Below are positions 25,383-34,885 of a DNA stretch of 64,000 nt, piece by piece (position 1 is the first letter of the stretch; each line of letters begins with the position of its first letter). The notes beneath the pieces are model-generated. The model ran no database searches. It had not been told where the DNA came from and was given only the letters and a program-made list of their open reading frames with translations. The stretch comes from UBA721 sp002705165 (GTDB lineage Bacteria; Planctomycetota; Planctomycetia; Pirellulales; Pirellulaceae), in NCBI GenBank assembly GCA_045565995.1, contig JBJLEF010000004.1:248001-312000 (forward strand), given 5' to 3'. The position numbers and the translations under genes were made by a program.

Positions 25383-27191
25383 ATGAAATTGCTCTCTCTA
25401 CTCTTATTAATTGTCGTCGTCCACGATGGTATGGCGGACGATTATGCATATTTTGAAGCGCAGGTTCGCCCGTTGTTAGTCAAACATTGCTACGATTGTC
25501 ACAATTCCCAAGTAGCCGAGGGGAATTTACGACTTGATTTACGGGACGGCTTACTGAGGGGAGGGAACTCGGGGCCTGCCATCGTTTCTGGGCAGCCAAG
25601 TAAAAGCCTTTTATTGAAGGCCGTCAATTACGGGGATCCGGATCTCAAAATGCCACCAGCCGATAGTGGCGCTCGGTTGTCACGCGAACAGATTAAGCAT
25701 CTTGAACATTGGATTCGTAGCGGCGCACCGGATCCACGGGACGGCAAAGTGGTCGATGAAATAACGAGATCAGCCCTCAGCCATTGGGCATTCCAACCAA
25801 TCTCGGTACCGGAGATTCCTCAGGGGTTACACCCGGTTGACTACCTCCTAGCCCAAAACCTCGATTCAAAGGGTTTTGCGGTCGTCAAAAAGGCGGACAC
25901 GAAGTCCTTAATCAGGCGTTTGGCGTATAACCTGACGGGCTTACCGCCTACACAAGCTGAATTGCAAACGGGCCAATCTGAGTTGCCGGATCTTATTGAA
26001 CAGTATTTGGCTTCACCCCGATACGGCGAGCGATGGGGAAGGCATTGGCTAGATGTTGCTCGATATTCCGACGCCAAAGATGGTGTACTTATGTACGGGG
26101 ATGCACGCATACGTCCTTTCGCTTATACCTACCGAGATTACGTTATTCGTGCGTTTAACGACGACACACCCTATGGTGAATTTATTAGAGAGCAATTAGC
26201 CGCAGACAAGATGCAGTTACCAGAAGGGTCTCCCAAACTGGCAGGCATGGGACTTTTAACACTCGGACGATTGTTCGATAACAATATCCATGATGTGATC
26301 GATGACCAAATAGATGTCGTTAGCAGAGGTTTCCTTGGTTTAACGGCAAGTTGTGCGAGATGTCACGACCACAAATTTGACCCGATCCCTACAGCTGATT
26401 ATTACTCGCTCTACGGTGTCTTCGCCAGCAGTGAAGAACCCCACAATAGACCTCGAATAGCGGCCGTTTCGAAGGCTGGGGAACCTTTTGAATTGGCCTA
26501 CAAAAACAAGCTTAACGAAATAGAGATCCGTCAAACGGATTTGTATGAGAGAACCCTCAACGACTCGAGATATCGAACGACTCGACACTTAGTTAAAGCG
26601 GCTACAACGGAACCCGACAATCTAGAGACCACTATCTTCTTCCTTTCCTTGATTAAGGGCCAGTTGAGACCCCAAATCACTTACGCCTGGCGGGAATACC
26701 TTGCGGACCGAGCTATCTCTGGAGACAGGATCTTTGGTCCATGGGCCGATATGATGTCCGAGCCGATCGTGCAGGCTGAAAAGTGGCGTCGGGAGAATAT
26801 AGAACCCCGAGTCATCGCGGCTCTTGAGAAGGAGCAACCAACAACACCAGAGAGAATTGCCAGCGTTTACGGGGAACTTCTCACCCGTGCGTGGTCTGTG
26901 CGGATGGATCTTCGCTCCGAAATCGAAGAGCTGACGGAACGTCTGGAAAACAACGGTTTATCCACCATCAACGTTGCTGATCTTGTTGCCGGAGGAGACG
27001 GTTTCGGTCGCGGCGAAAATGGAGAGGCTGTCCATCCAGCGACAGGGGAAACGGTGACAGGCGGCACTGCGTCCATCGATACCCAGTCCCCCGATTCATT
27101 TATCAAATCGGAAAACGCTTACGTTGACGGTGTATTTCATTCCCCGAGACTCCGCCAGGCAGGTGGTGTCAAGCACAGGGCTGACTATTAG
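25383..27191 (+). CDS. PSCyt1/DUF1549 protein, 5' part of a frameshifted gene
   Basis: After a signal peptide comes a PSCyt1 cytochrome-like domain (CYDCH at about residue 37, LKMPP at about 90), then DUF1549 with YGERWGRHWLDVARYSD and a second haem-type motif CARCHDHKFDPI. A helical linker follows. Up to about 27137 the frame then matches an NPCBM carbohydrate-binding-type module (NAYVDGVF), after which it reads unrelated residues and stops at 27191. The proper continuation is in the +1 frame from 27139. These exported proteins occur in large numbers in planctomycetes, next to DUF1501 genes; their chemistry is not established. Confidence 0.8.
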   Translation: MKLLSLLLLIVVVHDGMADDYAYFEAQVRPLLVKHCYDCHNSQVAEGNLRLDLRDGLLRGGNSGPAIVSGQPSKSLLLKAVNYGDPDLKMPPADSGARLSREQIKHLEHWIRSGAPDPRDGKVVDEITRSALSHWAFQPISVPEIPQGLHPVDYLLAQNLDSKGFAVVKKADTKSLIRRLAYNLTGLPPTQAELQTGQSELPDLIEQYLASPRYGERWGRHWLDVARYSDAKDGVLMYGDARIRPFAYTYRDYVIRAFNDDTPYGEFIREQLAADKMQLPEGSPKLAGMGLLTLGRLFDNNIHDVIDDQIDVVSRGFLGLTASCARCHDHKFDPIPTADYYSLYGVFASSEEPHNRPRIAAVSKAGEPFELAYKNKLNEIEIRQTDLYERTLNDSRYRTTRHLVKAATTEPDNLETTIFFLSLIKGQLRPQITYAWREYLADRAISGDRIFGPWADMMSEPIVQAEKWRRENIEPRVIAALEKEQPTTPERIASVYGELLTRAWSVRMDLRSEIEELTERLENNGLSTINVADLVAGGDGFGRGENGEAVHPATGETVTGGTASIDTQSPDSFIKSENAYVDGVFHSPRLRQAGGVKHRADY

Positions 27192-27393
27192 CGATGCACC
27201 AATCGGTCTCAAAACTGGTTCTTGGGACTACATCCGATATGGGCCTTCCCAGGGGCATACCACCAATTCGATTAACGGGGTTGATTACGGCACCGCTCCA
27301 AATTGGCTCTTAGGCCTCCACGCCAATAAAGGGCTGACAATGGACCTCGAGGCCCTCCGCAACAAGCACTCCTTTCAAGTCGGGTGTGTTTAA
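27124..27393 (+). pseudogene. Middle fragment of the frameshifted gene: NPCBM-like module
   Basis: From 27139 to about 27384 this frame reads IPRDSARQVVSSTGLTISD, then SWDYIRYGPSQGHTTNSING and LLGLHANKGLTMDLEALR, which is the expected middle of a planctomycete NPCBM-like module. It joins the 5' part if one base is removed in TTTC (27135-27138), and joins the 3' part if one base is removed at about 27382-27387. It is not a gene on its own. Confidence 0.7.
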
Positions 27394-28828
27394 GGCCGTG
27401 ATCGGCCATGGTGGGGCCGTCGATATGAGCACCATCGACGTCGCCATTTATCTAGACGGCATGTTGCGGTTTCGTCAGCGCGGTTTTAAGGCCCAGCAAC
27501 CTGGCCCGGAAATTGCCATCCCCATAGATTCTACTCAACGCTTTCTGACCATCCTCATTACGGAAGGGAAAGACGGTAATTCGCATGACCAGGGATTCCT
27601 CGGTAATCCGCAGATAGATATTAGTGGTGACGAACTCTTTCTCGAAAAGCTCCAATCGCGTGAGGGGGAATTAGTCAGACAAATCGCTTCCCTCCAAAAA
27701 CAATTGGAATCTTCGCCGGACCCGGCAACAGACGAATTAGCTCAGATTCTACTTGGGCACAAAAGTCCAGTTTGGTTTCCTAAACGAAAGCTTTATTTTT
27801 ACCTAGATCGGCAGGACAAGGACTCATACCGTGGATTACTAAACTCAATCGACTCCATTGCTGTAGCGGATAGCAATGCTCCTTCCAGGGCTATGGTTCT
27901 CGTGGACAAGGCTCCATTATACGACCCCGTAATCTTTCAGCGGGGGGATCCTGTCCAGCGCGGCAATCCAGTGCCAAGGCAGTTTTTTGAATTTTTAACC
28001 GGTGATTCGCGGAAACCATTCCCGAATGGTTCAGGTCGTTTAGATTTAGCGAATGCGATCGCTGCATCCGACAACCCACTTACTCCACGTGTTTGGGCAA
28101 ATCGTATTTGGATGCATCATTTTGGAACCTCCCTCTTAGGAGATCCGAGCGATCTGGGGTTGAGGACCTCCAAGCCGTTGCAAAGTCAATTGCTGGATTA
28201 CCTATCGCACCATCTCGTCACGAACAACTACCAAGCTAAATCTCTCCACCGCCTAATTCTTAGTAGTTCCGCCTATCAACGTAGTAGCATCATCCCCACT
28301 CATAATGCTCAGTTCGGAGACCAGTCGGAGAATGATCCAACTAATAATTACTATTGGCGTTTTAATCGCCGTCGTCTCGATCTTGAACAGATGCGTGACA
28401 CGATGTTAGCTGTTAGTGGTTTGTTGGATAACACTATGTACGGAAGGCCTCCCTCCATTTCCGATGAGTCGAATAATAGACGAACGATATATTCTTTTGT
28501 AGAGCGGCAGAACTTGCCGACCATCATCCAGGTGTTCGACGCCGCCAACGCCGATTCTTCCACCTCGAAACGTCCGACCACCACCGTCCCACAACAAGCA
28601 CTGTTTGCGTTGAACAGTCCATTCATGAGTCGAATTTCCGAAGCACTAGCCAGCCGTATTGATCATGACGACAAGACACAACAAGTAAGTCAGCTTTATG
28701 AATATGTACTGGGTCGTAGTCCGAGCGAATCGGAAATGAAATTGGGCACCATTTTCCTGCAGACTAATGAATTACGGGATTATGCTCAGGCACTACTTAT
28801 CTCCAACGAGGCATGGTTTATCGATTAA
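27386..28828 (+). CDS. DUF1553 protein, 3' part of a frameshifted gene
   Basis: The frame begins with VFKAVIGHGGAVDMSTIDV, the end of the NPCBM-like module, and continues through a linker into DUF1553: NGSGRLDLANAIAASDNPLT, PRVWANRIWMHHFG, LLDYLSHHL, RRRLDLEQMRDTMLAVSG and TVPQQALFALNSPFM, ending with ALLISNEAWFID. That is a complete C-terminal half with no further break, so the two upstream shifts are the only damage. The DUF1501 gene follows 115 bp downstream, the usual partner order. Whether the living cell makes a whole protein depends on whether the shifts are real. Confidence 0.8.
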   Translation: MFKAVIGHGGAVDMSTIDVAIYLDGMLRFRQRGFKAQQPGPEIAIPIDSTQRFLTILITEGKDGNSHDQGFLGNPQIDISGDELFLEKLQSREGELVRQIASLQKQLESSPDPATDELAQILLGHKSPVWFPKRKLYFYLDRQDKDSYRGLLNSIDSIAVADSNAPSRAMVLVDKAPLYDPVIFQRGDPVQRGNPVPRQFFEFLTGDSRKPFPNGSGRLDLANAIAASDNPLTPRVWANRIWMHHFGTSLLGDPSDLGLRTSKPLQSQLLDYLSHHLVTNNYQAKSLHRLILSSSAYQRSSIIPTHNAQFGDQSENDPTNNYYWRFNRRRLDLEQMRDTMLAVSGLLDNTMYGRPPSISDESNNRRTIYSFVERQNLPTIIQVFDAANADSSTSKRPTTTVPQQALFALNSPFMSRISEALASRIDHDDKTQQVSQLYEYVLGRSPSESEMKLGTIFLQTNELRDYAQALLISNEAWFID

Positions 28829-28943
28829 AACTTATGATTATTCTAGGAAGACATCAAAACCCTGTTAATAAACATCTTGCTTTCAAAGCTTTCTGTATTC
28901 GAACAATTACGGCTCACTCTTTACCCCTAGCGTCGCGACTCCC

Positions 28944-30335
28944 ATGAACATGTACCGCAACTATTCTCGCCGAACACTACTGAGCCATTTTGGAACGGGT
29001 CTGGGAATGCTAGCTCTGCCAGAACTGCTTCAAGGGTCAAAAACGCCTCTAGCACAAAAGCCAACGCACTTTCCCGCCAAAGCTAAGCATATCATTCATG
29101 TTTATCTTAATGGTGGCCCCAGCCAGGTGGACACGTGGGATTATAAACCGCGGCTCAATGATTTTTACGGTAAGCCCCTTCCGGTCTCACACCCAACAGA
29201 ACGGGAAGTTGGAGTAGCGTTACCTTCTCCCTTTAAGTTTAGACGGTATGGGGAGAGCGGTTTATGGTGCAGCGAAATCTTCGAGCAGACAGCGTTAAAA
29301 CACGCTGATAAGATTTGCGTCATCAAATCGATGTACGCCAACACGCCTAATCATGAACAGAGTATGCGTTTAATGAATACTGGAGATGAGCGGCTCTCGC
29401 GACCCAGCTATGGATCATGGCTTACCTATGGCCTTGGAACAGGGAACCAAAATCTTCCCGGCTACGTTGCTATGTGCCCGGGACTTCCGGTCGCCGACAG
29501 CTCCAATTGGCGCAGCTCGTTTTTACCTGGTATCTATCAGGGCACCTATTTGGATACCCGCAACGACACTATCGAAAAGCTTATCGCCAACATTCGGAAC
29601 ACACGGCTTTCTCCCCAATCCCAAAGACAACAACTCGATCTGTTAGCACGCTTAAACCGCGATCATCAAGAGAGTCGCAGCGATGATCCGAGACTAGAGG
29701 CACGTATTCAGTCTTTTGAGCTGGCGTATCGGATGCAGATGGAGGCGACTGATGCCTTTGATATTGCACGCGAGACGAGGGCCACTCAGGAACTGTACAA
29801 TGCCTCCTCAGTGCATGGTCGCCAGCTGCTGATCGCGCGAAGGTTGGTAGAGCGTGGAGTAAGAGTCGTTCAATGTTTCCATGGCGATGTACAACCGTGG
29901 GATACGCACGGGGGTTTAGAAGCCGGTCTTAGGAATTTAGGCTCTCAGGCTGACCCTCCTATTGCGGCACTGTTAACTGATTTAGAACAACGAGGTCTCC
30001 TTGACCAGACGCTGGTAATCGTGGGTGGTGAGTTCGGACGTACCCCGGCGACTGAGATTCCCATTGGGGGCGGAATCGGTACTGGCCGAGATCACAATCA
30101 CCACGGATTCACCGTCTGGCTGGCCGGGGGCGGGGTGAAGGGTGGTTTCAGCTACGGTAACACTGACGAATTTGGTTATCGGGCTGTGGAGAACAGGACA
30201 CATGTCCACGACCTCCATGCAACGATGTTGCATCTGATGGGTGTTGATCACACTAAACTCACCTACCGGCATTCCGGACGAGACTTCCGACTTACCGACG
30301 TCCATGGCGATGTCATCACAGACATCATTGCCTAA
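28944..30335 (+). CDS. DUF1501 secreted protein
   Basis: A twin-arginine-like N-terminus (NYSRRTLLSHFGTGLGML) suggests Tat export. The DUF1501 core follows, a fold related to sulfatases and alkaline phosphatases: IIHVYLNGGPSQVDTWDYKP with the metal-type aspartate, LVIVGGEFGRTP, GRDHNHHGFTVWLAGGGVKGG and HVHDLHATMLHLMGVDHTKL. Length 463 is typical. The substrate of the family is unknown. The stop overlaps the next PSCyt1 gene by one base (TAATG), so these two are translationally coupled, while the frameshifted partner lies upstream. Confidence 0.9.
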   Translation: MNMYRNYSRRTLLSHFGTGLGMLALPELLQGSKTPLAQKPTHFPAKAKHIIHVYLNGGPSQVDTWDYKPRLNDFYGKPLPVSHPTEREVGVALPSPFKFRRYGESGLWCSEIFEQTALKHADKICVIKSMYANTPNHEQSMRLMNTGDERLSRPSYGSWLTYGLGTGNQNLPGYVAMCPGLPVADSSNWRSSFLPGIYQGTYLDTRNDTIEKLIANIRNTRLSPQSQRQQLDLLARLNRDHQESRSDDPRLEARIQSFELAYRMQMEATDAFDIARETRATQELYNASSVHGRQLLIARRLVERGVRVVQCFHGDVQPWDTHGGLEAGLRNLGSQADPPIAALLTDLEQRGLLDQTLVIVGGEFGRTPATEIPIGGGIGTGRDHNHHGFTVWLAGGGVKGGFSYGNTDEFGYRAVENRTHVHDLHATMLHLMGVDHTKLTYRHSGRDFRLTDVHGDVITDIIA

Positions 30336-33322
30336 TGCCTATGAACTCCCAACTAATTGTCGATCGTCCTCTCGCCACCAGGAAGCCGCGTACCATCTTT
30401 CTGAGCATGGTTCTATCCGGCTTGATTATTTGCGACCTGGCTGGTGCAGATATCAGCTTTGAACGGGATGTGGCTCCGATCCTAGTAAAAAGGTGCATCG
30501 AGTGCCATGACGCCAAACAAAAAAAGGGCGGTTTAGATCTTACGAGTTTTAAGACGCTGACTCAGGGTGGCGATTCAGGCGCGGTGGTTAAGCACGGAGA
30601 TGCTTCTGCGAGTTACCTTATCGAAAAGGTCCTCGATGGTGACATGCCACCCGCAGTTAAAGGCGTTTCACAAAGGTTGCCAGACTCTGAATTAAAACTG
30701 CTTACCAACTGGGTTAACGAGGGTGTCCTTTGGCCAGAAGGGCGAAAACTAGACCTTTACGAAAAGACCACTGAGGTAAGAGGTGGTCGGGACTGGTGGT
30801 CATTCCAGCCGATACGAAGTCCGGTACTTCCCATTGCGTTATCGGATGAGCGTGTTGGTAATGAAGTAGATTCGTTCATCATCGCTAAACTTACTGACTC
30901 TGGACTTAGCCCGGCCAAGCCCGCGGTACCGTCGAAACTCATTCGCAGATTGTCTTTCGACCTCACGGGTTTGCCTCCAAACGCTGAGGATATTAAGTTC
31001 CTTTCCGAGAGTGATAGTGAAGAAGGCTATGAACTTCTCGTCGATAAATTGTTGAAGTCACCGCGTTTTGGCGAGCGTTGGGCCCGGCACTGGCTAGACC
31101 TGATTCGATTCGCAGAAACATGTGGGTACGAGCGAGATCAATTGAAGCCGAATATTTGGAAATATCGTGATTGGGTCGTTAATGCGTTTAACGCAAATAT
31201 GCCCTACGACAAATTTATTACGGACCAACTTGCAGGCGACGAGGTGTCCTATCGGGATGAACAATCTATCGTTGCGACAGGGATGATTAGGGCGGGCACG
31301 TGGAATGACGAACCGAATGACCCGGCTGACTATCAGTACACTCGGCTTGAAGATATGGTACATACCACTTCCTCTGCGTTCATTGGCCTAACCGTGAAAT
31401 GTGCGCGCTGTCATGACCATAAGTTCGATCCTATCCGCCAGTCAGATTACTATCGGTTTGCGAATGCTTTTTGGTCGGGGTTTATAGGTCAAGCTAATCT
31501 TGGTGGTCCTTCCAAAGACCAGCTAGGCTCGACGGCTTTTGGCTGGACGGACCGCAGTTCGGACGTCGTACCATTGAATCTCTTGGTTGACGGCGAGCGT
31601 GCCAAGCCAGGGGAGGTCATCGAACCTGCGTCGATATCTACCCTCCCCAAACTCGAGGTCAAGTTCTCACCCCCCCCCGAAGGATCTAACACAACGACAC
31701 AACGGTTACAACTCGCAGCCTGGCTAACACACCCTGATCATCCGTTAACCCCTCGTGTCATCGTGAATAGGCTCTGGCTCCATACCATGGGCGAAGGACT
31801 AGTCCGCACTCCCAATAATTTTGGCTTTAAAGGTGATTTACCAACGCACCCACAATTATTGGACTTTCTTGCGTCTAGTTTAGTGACAAATGGGTGGAAA
31901 TTAAAACCGATCATAAAGATGATTGTCATGTCAAACACTTATCGCCAGGCTTCCACGCACACTAAGCAGCTTGAATATGGGCAAAAAGATTCTCTTAATA
32001 AGACCTGGTGGAAAGCGAATCGTAAACGATTGGACGCGGAGCAATTACGAGATTCGATTTTGCAGACGAGTGGCCAAATAAACCTTGTCAGCGGTGGCCC
32101 CAGTTTTTTTCCTGAAATGAGCGTTGAAGCATTAGAAGGGTTATCTAAGAAGTCTTCTGCTTGGGGAAGCTCCTCCTTGTCAGAGCGTAACCGTCGTAGT
32201 ATCTACATGATGACCAAGAGATCACGATTGTTGCCCTTGATGACTACTTTCAATTTCACTGATACAACACTCCCCTGTGGTCAGCGAGACGTCACCACGG
32301 TAGCAACTCAGGCACTTGCCCTATTAAACAATGGCTTCGTGCATCAACAGAGCCAGGCATTTGCTGATCGCCTGCGTCGAGAACATCCCAAGAGTATTAC
32401 AGATCAGATAGTGGCAGCATGGCAATATGCTACCGGGCGCCCCCCGGCTGAATCCGAATTGCTTGCCTCTCGGCAACACGTCATTGATCAGTCTGCCCAC
32501 TATCGTGATCGGTCGGACGTAGCCTCCGAAAAGGTTTCTAAGTTGGCAGTGAAAACGGATCTCTCGTTGTGGCTGGATGCGGGCCAGCGAATTGAGTACG
32601 ACAAGAACGACCGAGTGATAACATGGGGTGACGCGTCAGGGTCGTCGCTGGATGGTCAGCAACCAATCGATGCCGTACAAGGTGAATCTACTACACGACC
32701 ACTCTTCGTGAATGATGGTCTGAATGGCAAACCAACGATTCGGTTTAACGGACAGGGCCAGTATCTGAAATTAACCTCTACGCCCTTATCGGATCAATCG
32801 TTCACGATCGTTACCGTGGCCAACGACAGGTCCGAAGATGAAGCTCACCACGAGGTCATTAGCAACTGGAATTCGCGTGGACGCTCAACTAATTCACTCT
32901 TTTTGGGACTGACCAAAGGGGGCAGCGTGCGGCTCAGCGATAAGTTCTCCAATGCCGGACAGCTTATAGACAGGAAACAACCTTTCATTCTGAGCGCGCT
33001 AAACTCGGCCGAGTCCGCGGCGACTTTTCAGAACGGAGCGAAACTCGCAGAATCCCCCCCATTAAACGACCGCATCGTGGCCGGCCCCTGGGTGATTGGC
33101 ACACAAGGTAATATTAATGGCGAATTTTGGCGGGGGGACATCTCAGAGATCTTGGTTTATGACAGAGGGTTAACGGAACCTGAGTTGCGGAATATTTTGG
33201 GATACCTGTCAAACAAATATGGAATTCAATTACGAGCCGATCTTTCGAGCCCTGATCGCTTAGCGCTTGCGTCGTTGTGTCACGTGTTAATTAACACCAA
33301 CGAGTTCATTTATATCGACTAG
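30335..33322 (+). CDS. PSCyt1/DUF1549/DUF1553 protein with inserted LamG-like domain
   Basis: Signal sequence, then PSCyt1 with CIECHDAKQKKGGLDL and DMPP, DUF1549 with FGERWARHWLDLIRFAE and KCARCHDHKFDPI, then DUF1553 with TPRVIVNRLWLHTMGEG and VATQALALLNNGFV. Unlike its paralogues the protein does not end soon after that. A domain of about 210 residues (about 735-970: LSLWLDAGQRIEYD, GKPTIRFNGQGQYLKL, FWRGDISEILVYDRGLTE) with the pattern of LamG/concanavalin-like lectins is inserted, and the DUF1553 end (LASLCHVLINTNEFIYID) resumes after it. Coupled to the DUF1501 gene by a one-base overlap. Exported, possibly glycan-binding. Confidence 0.88.
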   Translation: MPMNSQLIVDRPLATRKPRTIFLSMVLSGLIICDLAGADISFERDVAPILVKRCIECHDAKQKKGGLDLTSFKTLTQGGDSGAVVKHGDASASYLIEKVLDGDMPPAVKGVSQRLPDSELKLLTNWVNEGVLWPEGRKLDLYEKTTEVRGGRDWWSFQPIRSPVLPIALSDERVGNEVDSFIIAKLTDSGLSPAKPAVPSKLIRRLSFDLTGLPPNAEDIKFLSESDSEEGYELLVDKLLKSPRFGERWARHWLDLIRFAETCGYERDQLKPNIWKYRDWVVNAFNANMPYDKFITDQLAGDEVSYRDEQSIVATGMIRAGTWNDEPNDPADYQYTRLEDMVHTTSSAFIGLTVKCARCHDHKFDPIRQSDYYRFANAFWSGFIGQANLGGPSKDQLGSTAFGWTDRSSDVVPLNLLVDGERAKPGEVIEPASISTLPKLEVKFSPPPEGSNTTTQRLQLAAWLTHPDHPLTPRVIVNRLWLHTMGEGLVRTPNNFGFKGDLPTHPQLLDFLASSLVTNGWKLKPIIKMIVMSNTYRQASTHTKQLEYGQKDSLNKTWWKANRKRLDAEQLRDSILQTSGQINLVSGGPSFFPEMSVEALEGLSKKSSAWGSSSLSERNRRSIYMMTKRSRLLPLMTTFNFTDTTLPCGQRDVTTVATQALALLNNGFVHQQSQAFADRLRREHPKSITDQIVAAWQYATGRPPAESELLASRQHVIDQSAHYRDRSDVASEKVSKLAVKTDLSLWLDAGQRIEYDKNDRVITWGDASGSSLDGQQPIDAVQGESTTRPLFVNDGLNGKPTIRFNGQGQYLKLTSTPLSDQSFTIVTVANDRSEDEAHHEVISNWNSRGRSTNSLFLGLTKGGSVRLSDKFSNAGQLIDRKQPFILSALNSAESAATFQNGAKLAESPPLNDRIVAGPWVIGTQGNINGEFWRGDISEILVYDRGLTEPELRNILGYLSNKYGIQLRADLSSPDRLALASLCHVLINTNEFIYID

Positions 33323-33602
33323 AGCTAGTTAGTTTCTATCCAGCGGTGATTTGATAATCATATAGCAACGGATAGGTGTTAAACCCTGCTAGTTAATGCC
33401 CACTTTTATCTATCGCTCATTTACGTTAGCTATAATTGCGTTTGATAGGTAAACGTCCGAGGCTATCGCCAAAACAACGAATTCTTTAAAGAATCCAAAT
33501 TGGCAGCCTTTTCAGAAGTGTCAGCTATTTGTTCTCTCCTACCTCTACGGAAATTATTGTTCAGCTATGTTTAACCAAGGTCGCGGGCAGCACCACGCCA
33601 AA

Positions 33603-34313
33603 CTAATGGGAGATATAGCAGTTGGGCAGAGCCTCCTGAAGTTTGGCGACAGCGGAATTCGTTATCTGATCAGCTGCGTCAAACGTTTTGTCGAGATATA
33701 GCTCCTCGAGTTGCGTGAAACCCCTGAGGTGAATAAGTCCAGCGTCTGTTATCTTGGTATATCCTAACGACAAACTTACTAAGTTCGGCATTGGTCGAAG
33801 GTGTTGAAGGCCATCATCCGTAATTTGAGTCCACGATAAATCGAGGACTTTTAGTTTGGTACAGCCCTTAAGATGTTGCAGACCGGAACCTGTGATTTGA
33901 GTTTGCGCTAACGTAATCTTTTCCAAATTTACCAGATCACTAAGGCTAACCAGACCCACATCTGTGATTTGGCATTCCCGCAAGTCAAGTGTCTTTAGTT
34001 TGGTAAGCCCCTCGAGATATTGAAGCCCGTCATCGGTGATGTTGGTCCAATTAAGCATTAGCTCCTCTAGATCTTCGAATCCTTCAAGGTGCTTGAGGGT
34101 GGAATCGAAAACCGAAGAAGTGAAGACGAACCTAACTTTTACTAAATTATTCTCATGGTCATGGGAAAAATAAGCACCGACCCTTTCCAATGCAACAATG
34201 TCCGGTCTTTTACTTTGTTTGGGCTTTTCGTGCTTTGTTTCACACCCGGCAAACAATAATAATCCTGTGGCTACCCTTTTCAGAAACGTAGCTCTCGATC
34301 GTCTGATTTTCAT
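33603..34313 (-). CDS. Leucine-rich-repeat lipoprotein
   Basis: The N-terminus has a lipobox (LLLFAGC, Cys at about residue 24), so the protein is likely anchored in a membrane. Five to six LRR units of about 24 residues follow, with the recurring pattern L..L..L.L..T.ITD.GL..L (for example LKTLDLRECQITDVGLVSL and LKVLDLSWTQITDDGLQHL). They end at NCYISH. This repeat type is common in planctomycetes and serves protein binding. Partner unknown. The gene stands alone with 280 bp of apparently non-coding DNA downstream. Confidence 0.85.
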   Translation of the reverse strand: MKIRRSRATFLKRVATGLLLFAGCETKHEKPKQSKRPDIVALERVGAYFSHDHENNLVKVRFVFTSSVFDSTLKHLEGFEDLEELMLNWTNITDDGLQYLEGLTKLKTLDLRECQITDVGLVSLSDLVNLEKITLAQTQITGSGLQHLKGCTKLKVLDLSWTQITDDGLQHLRPMPNLVSLSLGYTKITDAGLIHLRGFTQLEELYLDKTFDAADQITNSAVAKLQEALPNCYISH

Positions 34314-34493
34314 CTCCTGTCTAACTTTCGATGTTTATGGCGAATGGTAGTCGTTTACATCCCATCAAGCGATCCAAGGAATACGCTGACGCTCAAATGG
34401 ATGCTTTTGTCGGTTTTATAATCGGCAATGAGTCAGAGGCCGTGGAACAAACTGGTGTGGGTGGAACTGTCTAAGGACCTCCAGTTTTTTTGC

Positions 34494-34507
34494 GGGGGCG
34501 GGGGGGG
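34494..34507. repeat. G-rich tract (G5-C-G8) abutting a stop codon
   Basis: Positions 34494-34498 are G5, 34499 is C, and 34500-34507 are eight Gs, immediately followed by the stop codon (reverse strand) of the small membrane protein gene. A T7 run precedes it. Such a tract is prone to slippage, but it lies outside coding sequence, so length changes would not alter the protein. Confidence 0.7.
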
Positions 34508-34885
34508 TTACTCTTCGGTGCAAATTTGTCCGGTAATCATCATGCCAAACAATGAGACAATCAGCAGGTACCAACCATAACTAAAACTCACAGCGCCAAA
34601 AGGAGTATCGAGCGCCGCGGGACCGGCCATAAGACACAATAATCCAAAGATCCCCGTAGCCATATAACCTTTAGGCGTGTTAACCAGTGCAGCGATTCCG
34701 GCAAAGATCGGAGTTCCCAGCATAATCCATGTCGCTCCGCCTTTTTCCGTACACCAAGTCAAACCGGAAAATGACAACTGCATTTCAGGGCCAAGCATTG
34801 CAAAAATGCCACCAGAAAAACTTATCCACGGCAGGAAGAAGGAAAGTAAAATTACTGTGGCAAAAATTCGTGGTAAGTGCTGCAT
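34508..34885 (-). CDS. Small four-helix membrane protein, unknown
   Basis: The 125-residue product has four hydrophobic segments (IFATVILLSFFLPWISFSGG, WIMLGTPIFAGIAALV, GIFGLLCLMAGPAAL, WYLLIVSLFGMMI) and short loops. I do not recognise a family. The start at 34885 is supported only by the hydrophobic N-terminus that follows. The stop is directly followed by a G tract. Confidence 0.55.
   Translation of the reverse strand: MQHLPRIFATVILLSFFLPWISFSGGIFAMLGPEMQLSFSGLTWCTEKGGATWIMLGTPIFAGIAALVNTPKGYMATGIFGLLCLMAGPAALDTPFGAVSFSYGWYLLIVSLFGMMITGQICTEE

Noticed and set aside
27137..27391. Programmed +1 frameshifting as explanation for the split DUF1549/DUF1553 gene
   Set aside because: Neither switch point has a stop codon next to a slippery codon, and two separate +1 events within 250 bp are unlikely; insertion or sequencing error is simpler.
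33481..33494. Perfect 14-bp palindrome ATTCTTTAAAGAAT as a possible operator
   Set aside because: It lies 119 bp or more from any start codon, between two gene ends, and AT-rich palindromes of this length occur by chance.
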